A stretch of DNA of 19,198 bases from Clostridiales bacterium. GTDB taxonomy: Bacteria > Bacillota > Clostridia > Christensenellales > CAG-917. Each line of letters opens with the position of its first letter. Within the stretch, counting starts at the first letter, position 1. Below the pieces are notes generated by a model. The model was not told where the DNA came from. It saw nothing but the letters and a program-made list of their open reading frames with translations, and did no database searches. Location of the stretch: the NCBI GenBank assembly GCA_014799525.1, contig JAAVHW010000052.1, positions 1-19,198 of the forward strand, given 5' to 3'. Both the position numbers and the translations under genes were made by a program. Shown here piece by piece: positions 1 to 5,456 of the stretch.

Positions 1-187
1 CCTTAATTTGCCGATTGTACACAATCCCTGCCCAATGAACCACGTAAGCAAACGCGAGTACGTCAAGGACCTTATAAAGCATATCTGCCAGGACGTCCCA
101 TTCGCCAAAGACCGCATACTCGGCGCAATCTACCACCCCGAACGCAACAATTTATGGCACCCTGTTTCGGATAGGAGCGATAATTAA
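1..187 (+). CDS. PP-loop tRNA-thiolation protein (TtcA-like), C-terminal fragment
   Basis: An open frame enters from the left edge (codons in phase with base 2) and runs 61 residues to a TAA at 185-187. It contains NLPIVHNPCP, then SKREYVKDLI and AKDRILGAIYHPE. This resembles the C-terminus of TtcA/TilS-type PP-loop ATPases, where a Pro-Cys-Pro segment is followed by a Lys-Arg-Glu helix and a Lys-(Asp/Glu)-Arg-(Ile/Leu)-x-Gly-Ala-Ile motif. Proteins of this family adenylate and thiolate a tRNA base; the Cys of NPCP may match a conserved metal-binding Cys of TtcA. The ATP-binding PP-loop itself would lie upstream, so the assignment rests on the tail only. A strong hairpin terminator follows 33 bases after the stop. 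Codon use and composition look like those of the neighbouring ribosomal genes. Confidence 0.6.
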   Translation, partial: LNLPIVHNPCPMNHVSKREYVKDLIKHICQDVPFAKDRILGAIYHPERNNLWHPVSDRSDN

Positions 188-220
188 AACTCGAGCAACA
201 AAATATATAGGCATTGCTAT

Positions 221-249
221 ATAAAAGTCGTGAATATCACGACTTTTAT
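221..249 (+). terminator. Intrinsic terminator of the PP-loop gene
   Basis: A perfect 12-bp stem, ATAAAAGTCGTG at 221-232 with CACGACTTTTAT at 238-249, closes a 5-nt AATAT loop and is followed by a T-rich run to about 258. A smaller hairpin, ATATAG 205-210 with CTATAT 217-222, lies directly upstream. Polarity and position fit termination of the plus-strand gene ending at 187. Confidence 0.85.
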
Positions 250-365
250 TTATTTTTTTACATGATATTTAGTGTATTTACATACAGGATATCTGCCATA
301 TTGTAAAATCATTTCAGAAACATCTAATCTTATAAAAATGTTCTACAAACAACTTTGTACTTGCT

Positions 366-392
366 CACAAGTATACATGTTTGTGATAAGAT
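366..392 (+). promoter_or_regulatory. Candidate extended -10 promoter with dyad operator for the XRE gene
   Basis: TGATAAGAT at 384-392 fits an extended -10 (TG-n-TAAGAT); a poor -35-like TTGCTC lies at 361-366. The 20-bp dyad CACAA-10 nt-TTGTG (366-385) overlaps the promoter spacer, which is where a small Cro/C1-type repressor would act on its own gene. The dyad arms are only 5 bp, so the operator call is an inference. Confidence 0.3.
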
Positions 393-430
393 ACGGCAAA
401 AGCATAAATACGATAGGAGATTTATAAAAT

Positions 431-640
431 ATGGATATCTCATTTTTTGGCAAGAATTTAAGAAACCTGCGATTGGAACTAAATATGAGTCAAGCGAAAT
501 TCGCGCAAATATTGGATGTGAGTCAATCTCAAATAAGCAAATTAGAGTGCGGCAAAACCGAGCCCACGGTGAATATTGCGTTTGCTATCGTACGCAAATT
601 TGATATAAGCTGGGAAGAACTTTTTGACGGAATAGAATAA
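431..640 (+). CDS. Small XRE-family helix-turn-helix regulator
   Basis: This 69-residue protein is essentially one Cro/C1-type HTH domain. The start of the HTH is near residue 19 (MSQAKFAQILDVSQSQISKL), followed by ECGKTEPTVNIAFAIVRKF and a short acidic tail, WEELFDGIE. The order Gln-Ala-x-Phe-Ala then Ser-Gln-Ser-x-Ile-Ser-x-Leu-Glu is the classic helix 2/helix 3 pattern with the following Gly. An AGGAGA at 415-420 lies 10 nt before the ATG. It has no visible ligand-binding or protease domain, so it probably acts as a simple DNA-binding dimer; its targets are unknown. It stands alone, converges on the ribosomal cluster, and has a dyad at its own promoter that suggests autoregulation. Lone XRE genes of this type occur in phage remnants, toxin-antitoxin loci and as housekeeping regulators; nothing here decides between these. 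Confidence 0.85.
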   Translation: MDISFFGKNLRNLRLELNMSQAKFAQILDVSQSQISKLECGKTEPTVNIAFAIVRKFDISWEELFDGIE

Positions 641-650
641 AGTTATAAAG

Positions 651-850
651 GAACTTAAAATTACAATACTGTTCTCAAGTTGATTTAAGCGCAAATTTTT
701 GTATAGTAACTTAAAATTGAAAGTAAGCGCAAATCTTTTGCTTTCTATTATAATTTTAGAAACGTAAAATTGCAATATTTAATCTCAAGCCGATTTAAGC
801 GCAAATATTTGTATAGTAACTTAAAATTGAATTTAAGCGCAGATATTTTG
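651..850. repeat. Degenerate ~110-bp direct repeat with internal 20-bp motif
   Basis: Two units, about 651-740 and 759-850, align with a 110-bp period across the best-conserved part. Each contains TCTCAAG-N2-GATTTAAGCGC, then TTTGTATAGTAACTTAAAATTGA, then a second TAAGCGCAAAT-like block 40 bp further on. The 20-bp motif ATTTAAGCGCAAATATTTTG therefore occurs four times in one direction (683-701, 721-740, 793-811, 831-850, with a few substitutions or 1-nt deletions). A fifth copy lies inverted at 941-960. No open frame of note crosses the array. With the element at 831-960 it fills the gene-free gap between the XRE gene and rplQ. Confidence 0.85.
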
Positions 851-960
851 ATGCAGAGCGCGAAAAAGCCCTTTTCACTCACAGCCTAACGTACTGAAGT
901 ACGTGACTGTGTGGGGAAAGGGCTTTGACAATGCTATGCGCAAAATAGTGGCGCTTAAAT
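831..960 (-). terminator. Long nested hairpin at the rplQ 3' end (foldback element copy 1)
   Basis: Outer arms 831-850 and 941-960 pair over 17 of 20 positions (10 bp, 3 mismatches, 7 bp). Inside, a second pair of 20-nt arms, 865-884 and 907-926, pairs over 17 positions, and a terminal stem ACGTAC 889-894 / GTACGT 899-904 has a TGAA loop. Read on the minus strand, the inner stem ends GGGCTTTTTCGCGC, giving a five-T run expected of an intrinsic terminator; the plus strand has only three T. The right outer arm includes the rplQ stop codon (955-957). The element shares its boundary and loop motifs with the one at 17114-17240. It probably terminates the ribosomal operon and may also stop plus-strand transcription from the XRE gene. 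Confidence 0.8.
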
Positions 961-1473
961 CAGCTTGAGAATGCAAGTTTCGGCTGCGTCGCCACGGCGA
1001 ACACCCGTCTTAAGTATTCTCGTATATCCGCCACCTTGACCGAGCTGCTCCTTACGAGCGTCGTACTTGGGTGCGTACTCCTTGAAGAGCTTCTCGATGA
1101 GGGGGTGCTTGGTGTCCTTAATGCGCGCTCTGAATGCCGCCTTGGATTCCTTCTCGCCCTTCACCTCTTGAAGGTCTACAAGCTCTGCCATGAGTCTACG
1201 ACGAGCGGCAAGCTTCTTCGGTCCGTCATTTGTAAACTCGACTTCGGACTGAGTTGCAACGCCCTTTGCGTTTTTGGTGGTGACGGTCTTTGTAACCTTT
1301 ACGTCATCCTTGTATGCTCTCATAGCGATAGTGATATATTTTTCTGCAAGACTTCTGACTGCCTTAGCGCGGTCAACGGTGGTCTTAATCTCGCCGTACC
1401 ACAGCAATTCAGAAACCTGATTTTTAAGCAAAGCCAATCTTTGGTCAGTGCGTTTTCCTAATTTTTTCGGCAT
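955..1473 (-). CDS. rplQ: 50S ribosomal protein L17, enlarged form
   Basis: The 172-residue product begins MPKKLGKRTDQRLALLKNQV, like L17, and ends with GGGYTRILKTGVRRGDAAE, the conserved L17 C-terminal motif. L17 lies near the exit tunnel of the large subunit. Typical bacterial L17 is about 115-130 residues; here roughly 45-50 extra residues, rich in Lys, Thr and Glu, lie between the RAYKDD segment (near residue 55) and the KEYAPKYDARK segment (near residue 130). The frame is open throughout, so this is a true insertion rather than a fusion of two genes. It is the last gene of the cluster, 10 nt after rpoA, with its own Shine-Dalgarno (AGGAGG). Its stop codon is embedded in the outer arm of the downstream hairpin. 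Confidence 0.95.
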   Translation of the reverse strand: MPKKLGKRTDQRLALLKNQVSELLWYGEIKTTVDRAKAVRSLAEKYITIAMRAYKDDVKVTKTVTTKNAKGVATQSEVEFTNDGPKKLAARRRLMAELVDLQEVKGEKESKAAFRARIKDTKHPLIEKLFKEYAPKYDARKEQLGQGGGYTRILKTGVRRGDAAETCILKLI

Positions 1474-1483
1474 ATTATCCTCC

Positions 1484-2440
1484 TTAGTCCTCTTGCGTTT
1501 TCAAGCCCAAGCCGAGGTCTTCAAGTTTCTTGACGACTTCTTCGAGCGACTTCTTACCGAGGTTTCTCACTTTGAGCATATCGTCCTCGGTGCGTCTTGT
1601 GAGGTCATCCACGGTGTGAATGTTCGCGCGCTTCAAGCAGTTGTATGAACGCACGGACAAATCCAAGTCCTCAACAGACATCTCAAGCACCTTAATCTTG
1701 CTGTCCGCTTGCGGCTCGACGAGAATTGCCTTTTCAGCCATATTCTCAACGAGGTCAACGAAGAGCTTTGCATGGTCGTTCAAAATCTTTGCGGCAAGCG
1801 ACGTGATTTCCTTTGCGGAAGTCGTACCGTCGGTTGTCACTTCAAGCGTGAGCTTGTCGAAGTCGATGCTTTGCTCAACACGGGTGCTTTCAACAGCGTA
1901 GTTTACCTTCACAACGGGAGTGTAGATTGAGTCAATCGGAATGTAACCGATTGGTTCAAGCACTTCCTTGTTGCGCGCGGCAGGCACATAGCCTCTTCCG
2001 CACTTGACGTAAATTGACATATCAATCACTGCGCCCTCATCAAGAGTGCAGATAACTTGGTCGGGGTTCATAACCTCAATACCTGCTGCACACTCAATAT
2101 CGCCTGCAGTCACAACGCCAACACCCTCTGCGTGCAAATGGCACTGCTGTCTGCCAGCCTTCTCCAAGGTGCTTACGGCCTTAAATCTGACAGTTTTGAG
2201 GTTGAGGATGATTTCGGTCACTTCCTCTTTTACGCCCTTGATGGTGGAGAACTCATGTTGAGCTGCGGGAATCTTGGTGCCGACTGCCGCCGCACCAGGA
2301 AGTGCAGAGAGAAGAATACGACGCAAGCTGTTTCCAATGGTCGTACCAAAACCGCGCTCAAGCGGCTCGACGACAAATTTGGCATAATTTTTGCTTTCGT
2401 TCTCCTCGAATGTTATCTTCGGACTCTTTATCTCCATCAT
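1484..2440 (-). CDS. rpoA: DNA-directed RNA polymerase subunit alpha
   Basis: This 318-residue alpha subunit has the usual length. The N-terminal dimerisation domain shows FVVEPLERGFGTTIGNSLRR (near residues 22-41) and LLSALPGAAAVG. IPIDSIYTPV lies in the second half of the NTD. The C-terminal domain starts near residue 254 (MSVEDLDLSVRSYNCLKRAN) and ends with the conserved KVRNLGKKSLEEV helix; the Arg of RSYNCL corresponds to the residue that contacts UP-element DNA. The alpha dimer nucleates assembly of core polymerase. Two adjacent ATG codons (2438-2440 and 2435-2437) are possible starts; GGAGG lies 9 nt before the first, which I chose. It sits between rpsD and rplQ, the normal alpha-operon position. 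Confidence 0.97.
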   Translation of the reverse strand: MMEIKSPKITFEENESKNYAKFVVEPLERGFGTTIGNSLRRILLSALPGAAAVGTKIPAAQHEFSTIKGVKEEVTEIILNLKTVRFKAVSTLEKAGRQQCHLHAEGVGVVTAGDIECAAGIEVMNPDQVICTLDEGAVIDMSIYVKCGRGYVPAARNKEVLEPIGYIPIDSIYTPVVKVNYAVESTRVEQSIDFDKLTLEVTTDGTTSAKEITSLAAKILNDHAKLFVDLVENMAEKAILVEPQADSKIKVLEMSVEDLDLSVRSYNCLKRANIHTVDDLTRRTEDDMLKVRNLGKKSLEEVVKKLEDLGLGLKTQED

Positions 2441-2460
2441 TACCGTAATCCTCCATCAGA

Positions 2461-3090
2461 TTATTTCGAGTACAACTCGATGATGAGATGCTCTTTAATA
2501 TCGACGTCATTGATGTCCGCTCTTTCGGGAAGCGATACGACCGAGCCTGTCAGTGTGGTGTTGTCAAAGGACAGCCACTTGACGATGCTGAGGTTCTTTG
2601 TTTCCTTTACAGCAGTCCAAAGCTCGCTATCTCTCTTGCTCTCCTTTACGGAAATTACGTCGCCAGCCTTCACGAGGTAGGACGGAATGTTGACCGACTT
2701 ACCGTTGACCGTGATATGACCGTGGTTGACAATCTGGCGAGCCATAGCTCTTGATGCGCCAAGACCAAGACGGTACACTACGTTGTCAAGACGTCTTTCG
2801 ATAAGTATAAGCATGTTCTCACCGGTGACGCCGCGCATTTCAGACGCTCTGTCATAGTACATCTTGAACTGCTTTTCCGTCACACCGTAGAAGCGCTTAG
2901 CCTTTTGCTTTTCACGCAACTGAACGGAATAGCCGCTGTTTTTCTTTCTGCCCTTGCCATGGTCTCCAGGAGGTGCGTAATGCTTGCCGCTAATCGGACA
3001 TTTCTCGCTGTGGCACTTTGTTCCTTTCAAATAAAGTTTGCAACCCTCGCGTCTGCAAAGACGGCAATCGGGTCCTGTATACTTAGCCAT
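2461..3090 (-). CDS. rpsD: 30S ribosomal protein S4, zinc-binding form
   Basis: The 209-residue protein begins MAKYTGPDCRLCRREGCKLY and contains C9, C12, C26 and C31, the four-cysteine zinc site of the C+ form of S4. The S4 RNA-binding domain follows (ERRLDNVVYRLGLGASRAMA, then ARQIVNHGHITVNGKSVNIP), matching the family. S4 is a primary 16S rRNA binder that nucleates assembly of the 30S body. In enterobacteria it is also the repressor of the alpha operon. Its place here, between rpsK and rpoA, keeps it in one transcript with rpsM, in contrast to Bacillus subtilis where rpsD is a separate, self-regulated gene. This makes the structured rpsM leader at 3921-4021 a plausible S4 target. Confidence 0.97.
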   Translation of the reverse strand: MAKYTGPDCRLCRREGCKLYLKGTKCHSEKCPISGKHYAPPGDHGKGRKKNSGYSVQLREKQKAKRFYGVTEKQFKMYYDRASEMRGVTGENMLILIERRLDNVVYRLGLGASRAMARQIVNHGHITVNGKSVNIPSYLVKAGDVISVKESKRDSELWTAVKETKNLSIVKWLSFDNTTLTGSVVSLPERADINDVDIKEHLIIELYSK

Positions 3091-3108
3091 AATCTCTTTC
3101 TCCTCCTC

Positions 3109-3504
3109 TTACAGTCTTCTCGCCTTAGGCGGACGGCAGCCGTTGTGAGGAATGGGGGACACGTCCTGAATGAGCGTGACTTCCAAACCGACGTTGCCGA
3201 GTGCGCGGACAGCAGACTCTCTGCCTTGACCGGGACCCTTGACGTAAACTTCAACCGTTCTCATACCCTGCTCGTATGCGAGCTTTGCTGCATCCTCGCT
3301 CACCATCTGTGCCGCGAACGGAGTGGACTTACGGCTGCCGCGGAGCTTGAGCTTACCTGCTGACGACCAAGACACTGCGTTGCCGTTCATGTCGGTGATT
3401 GTGACGATTGTGTTGTTGAAAGAAGCATGAATGTGCACTTGACCTCTTTCAACGCGCTTTATATCCTTTCTTTTCTTTATCGCTTTTCTTGCAATACCTG
3501 CCAT
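3109..3504 (-). CDS. rpsK: 30S ribosomal protein S11
   Basis: At 131 residues this is the normal size for S11. Visible family segments are [20 protein letters not shown] (near residues 22-41), [20 protein letters not shown], and the C-terminal [18 protein letters not shown], which contains the asparagine-glycine pair of the family. S11 helps form the 30S platform near the E site and the Shine-Dalgarno helix. The gene follows rpsM by 12 nt with a GGAGG site and precedes rpsD by 18 nt, as in other alpha operons. Confidence 0.97.
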   Translation of the reverse strand: MAGIARKAIKKRKDIKRVERGQVHIHASFNNTIVTITDMNGNAVSWSSAGKLKLRGSRKSTPFAAQMVSEDAAKLAYEQGMRTVEVYVKGPGQGRESAVRALGNVGLEVTLIQDVSPIPHNGCRPPKARRL

Positions 3505-3516
3505 AATCGCGCCTCC

Positions 3517-3882
3517 TTATTTCTTACGGCTTACAGTACGCTTCGGACCCTTTCTTGTACGAGCGTTCTGTTTTGTGCTCTGACCACGTACGGGAAGACC
3601 CTTTCTGTGGCGCACTCCGCGATAGCAGCCGATTTCCATAAGTCTCTTGATATTAAGACCGACCTCACGCTTGAGGTCACCTTCGACGTGCAGATTTTTT
3701 TCGATGTAGTCACGAATGAGACTGACCTGCTCCTCCGTCAAATCCTTGACTCTGATGTCGGGATTGATGCCGGTGGTTTGCAGAATTTTTTGAGAAGTCG
3801 GAAGACCGATACCGTAGATATAGGTCAAACCGTACTCAACTCTTTTGTCGCGTGGAAGGTCCACGCCGGCGATTCTTGCCAT
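3517..3882 (-). CDS. rpsM: 30S ribosomal protein S13
   Basis: The 121-residue product starts [20 protein letters not shown], the highly conserved S13 N-terminus, continues with [14 protein letters not shown] (helix-turn-helix fold) and [20 protein letters not shown], and ends in the basic tail [13 protein letters not shown] that reaches the P-site tRNA. S13 sits in the 30S head and bridges to the 50S subunit. A GGAGG (minus sense of 3889-3893) lies 6 nt before the ATG. The upstream spacer to rpmJ is the longest within the cluster and can fold; see the leader feature. In enterobacteria this gene is the target of S4 feedback. Confidence 0.97.
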   Translation of the reverse strand: MARIAGVDLPRDKRVEYGLTYIYGIGLPTSQKILQTTGINPDIRVKDLTEEQVSLIRDYIEKNLHVEGDLKREVGLNIKRLMEIGCYRGVRHRKGLPVRGQSTKQNARTRKGPKRTVSRKK

Positions 3883-3920
3883 TTTCTACCTCCGATTAAG
3901 TATAAAAATATATTTATCTA

Positions 3921-4021
3921 TATGCCACGCATAGGTAGTTGCCAAAAATTTGGAATGAGGCAACCAGCCGCCCTACGCATAATTCCATAGTTAGCCTTGA
4001 AGCACATATGCGCTTCAAAGC
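3921..4021 (-). promoter_or_regulatory. Structured rpsM leader with possible pseudoknot
   Basis: Minus-strand RNA can form three features. First, a 10-bp hairpin, 4021-4012 with 4003-3994 and an 8-nt loop. Second, a two-part stem: GCGUAGG-type pairing of 3979-3972 with 3935-3928, and GUUGCC 3964-3959? read in minus sense against GGCAAC at 3943-3938. Third, pairing of UGGAAU (3987-3982) with AUUCCA (3956-3951) in the loop of the second stem, which would make an H-type pseudoknot. Two pairs in the outer stem are mismatches on the plus strand but G-U wobbles in minus-strand RNA, which supports an RNA-level structure in that sense. No T-run follows either stem, so it is not an ordinary terminator. 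It lies about 30-35 nt before the rpsM Shine-Dalgarno. An S4-responsive leader is inferred from position only. Confidence 0.5.
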
Positions 4022-4036
4022 ACGAAAAGACTGTTA

Positions 4037-4153
4037 TCAGCCTTGACGTTGTTTGTGATTGGGATACTTTGAGCAGATAACCATAACTCTGCCGTTTCTT
4101 TTGATAACCTTGCATTTGTCGCACATAGGCTTTACACTGGGTCTGACTTTCAT
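4037..4153 (-). CDS. rpmJ: 50S ribosomal protein L36, zinc-binding form
   Basis: A 38-codon gene: it begins [17 protein letters not shown], continues [16 protein letters not shown] and ends RQG before a TGA at 4037-4039. C11, C14, C27 and H33 form the zinc knuckle of the C+ type L36. GGAGG lies 7 nt before the ATG. It sits directly after infA, as in most Bacillota. A longer overlapping frame in another phase covers the same bases, but the L36 match is residue for residue and decides the frame. L36 stabilises 23S rRNA helices at the base of the L7/L12 stalk region. Confidence 0.97.
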   Translation of the reverse strand: MKVRPSVKPMCDKCKVIKRNGRVMVICSKYPNHKQRQG

Positions 4154-4189
4154 AGTGAACCTCCAATATGTCCTTATTTTTTGTTGACC

Positions 4190-4408
4190 TTACTTGTTGC
4201 GGTAGATAATTCTGCCTTTTGTCAGGTCGTATGGCGACATTTCAATTTTGACCTTGTCGCCCTCTAAGATTCTGATGTTGTTTATACGTAGCTTTCCGCC
4301 GAGATACGCCAATATCTCATGACCGTTGTTGAGCACAACTCTAAACTGGGTTTTCGGCAAAACTTCAACCACTTTGCCTTCGGTTTCAATCACGTCTTCC
4401 TTTGACAT
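4190..4408 (-). CDS. infA: Translation initiation factor IF-1
   Basis: The 72-residue product begins [20 protein letters not shown] and contains [20 protein letters not shown] and the C-terminal [11 protein letters not shown], the complete S1-like OB fold of IF-1 at its usual length. IF-1 binds the 30S A site during initiation. An in-frame ATG at 4511-4513 would add 35 residues that overlap the upstream KOW gene and do not match the family; the ATG at 4406-4408 has an AAGGAAGG just upstream and gives the canonical N-terminus, so I use it. It lies between the KOW-domain gene and rpmJ. Confidence 0.96.
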   Translation of the reverse strand: MSKEDVIETEGKVVEVLPKTQFRVVLNNGHEILAYLGGKLRINNIRILEGDKVKIEMSPYDLTKGRIIYRNK

Positions 4409-4418
4409 AGAACCTTCC

Positions 4419-4685
4419 TTATTCTTGATTTTCGTTGTAAAAACGGAGTGCGCTATACAGCTCTGCGTCGAACACCTGCGTTCCGTTTTTGAGTTTTTCC
4501 GCAATCTTGGCAAGCACGTCGCCGTTTGATTGCAGATGCTTTATATTTTTTAACTTTGCCTTCTTTATGCGCCTTGTATTGCCGTCTGCGATTTTTACCC
4601 TATCCTCTCCGACAAGCTCGACTACGGCATAATACTTTCCGCTGTCGCGTCCCGCCTTTGAGAATACTATCTGACCAAGCTCCAT
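4419..4685 (-). CDS. KOW-domain RNA-binding protein (L14e-like)
   Basis: This 88-residue protein starts [20 protein letters not shown] and continues [20 protein letters not shown], a short SH3-like KOW fold resembling archaeal/eukaryotic L14e. A basic segment, [11 protein letters not shown], follows. Small KOW proteins of this kind are regularly found between map and infA in Clostridia and are thought to bind RNA or the ribosome; a precise role is not established. GAGGA lies 6 nt before the ATG. The gene is 33 nt after map and 10 nt before infA. Everything about the function beyond KOW-type RNA binding is inference from family and position. Confidence 0.85.
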   Translation of the reverse strand: MELGQIVFSKAGRDSGKYYAVVELVGEDRVKIADGNTRRIKKAKLKNIKHLQSNGDVLAKIAEKLKNGTQVFDAELYSALRFYNENQE

Positions 4686-4718
4686 ACAAGTCCTCGCACA
4701 CTCCGCAATATCGCGCGG

Positions 4719-5456
4719 TTATAAAGTCAATATTTCCGCGCCGTGTTCGGTGAGCGCAACCGTGTTTTCGTAGTGAGCGGATGGCTTTCCGTCCTTCGTT
4801 TTACAGCTCCAGCCTTGCTCTACCGTCTGCCATGTGCCCAAGTTTACCATAGGCTCTATTGCAAGCACAAGTCCGACTTCAAGCTTTATGCCGTGTCCCG
4901 CCTTTCCGTAGTTTGGAACGGGTGGGTCCTCATGCATCTCTCTGCCAATGCCGTGTCCGACCATGCTTCTCACGATTCCGTAGCCGCGCGCCTCGCAATG
5001 CTCCTGTACGGCGTGGGAGATATCTCCCAATCTGTTGCCGACCTTAAATTGCTCTACACCCTTGAAAAAGCTCTCTCTCGTTGTTTCAACAAGCAGCTTC
5101 TTCTCGTCGCTGACCTCACCTATGAGTACAGTCCTCGCTGCGTCCGCTTGCCACCCCTTATATATGAGTCCGCAATCGATGCTGAGTATCTGTCCTTCCT
5201 GAAGTCGCTTATCCGACGGGAATCCATGCACGACCACATCGTCCACCGAAGCGCATATCGTGCCGGGGAAGCCGCCGTATCCGAGGAAGGATGGCTTGCA
5301 GTCATGCCTCAGTATATAGTCGTGCGCAAATTCGTCAAGTCTTTTTTTTTTTTTTCCTTGCTTTACTCTTTCCTCCAGGAAGAGGAGACAATCTCTTAAG
5401 ATTGCACCAGATTTGCGCATACACTCAATTTCGGCAGGGCTTTTGAGAGTTATCAT
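4719..5456 (-). CDS. map: Methionine aminopeptidase, type I
   Basis: The 245-residue enzyme removes the initiator Met from nascent chains. The metal ligands of type I enzymes are all in place: D94 (LSIDCG), D105 (GWQADAARTV), H168 (GHGIGREMHEDP), E201 (AIEPMV) and E230 (HYENTVAL); H77 (VVVHGFP) is the substrate-side histidine. Its start overlaps the adk stop as ATGA, implying translational coupling. Oddity: codons 34-39 contain an uninterrupted run of 14 A (T run at 5342-5355 on the plus strand), encoding GKKKKR just before LDEFAHD, where most homologues read a Gly-x-Thr/Ser-Thr-type segment. The frame stays open at 14 A; a one-base slip would break it. Confidence 0.97.
   Translation of the reverse strand: MITLKSPAEIECMRKSGAILRDCLLFLEERVKQGKKKKRLDEFAHDYILRHDCKPSFLGYGGFPGTICASVDDVVVHGFPSDKRLQEGQILSIDCGLIYKGWQADAARTVLIGEVSDEKKLLVETTRESFFKGVEQFKVGNRLGDISHAVQEHCEARGYGIVRSMVGHGIGREMHEDPPVPNYGKAGHGIKLEVGLVLAIEPMVNLGTWQTVEQGWSCKTKDGKPSAHYENTVALTEHGAEILTL

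Noticed and set aside
223-247. The GTCGTG/CACGAC terminator stem as another foldback element, because CACGAC and GTCGTG also occur at 17019-17087
   Set aside because: It lacks the border and loop motifs of the element; a shared six-base stem is insufficient.
355-603. 82-residue plus-strand frame overlapping the XRE gene
   Set aside because: It has no recognisable domain and no ribosome binding site; the overlapping frame at 431-640 has a clear HTH and a well-placed AGGAGA.
651-850. Repeats resembling a CRISPR array
   Set aside because: Units are few, degenerate and unevenly spaced (40 and 70 bp), repeats are AT-rich and continue through the would-be spacers, and no cas gene is present.
2057-2680. 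Long plus-strand open frame antisense to rpoA and rpsD
   Set aside because: It has no family resemblance and crosses two essential genes; it follows from codon bias on the opposite strand, as do the other plus-strand frames at 1036-1461, 3427-3990, 4743-5399, 8093-8689, 11777-12652 and 14089-14691.
3918-4166. 82-residue minus-strand frame over the rpmJ region
   Set aside because: It is the wrong phase of rpmJ; the true 38-residue L36 with all zinc ligands lies at 4037-4153.
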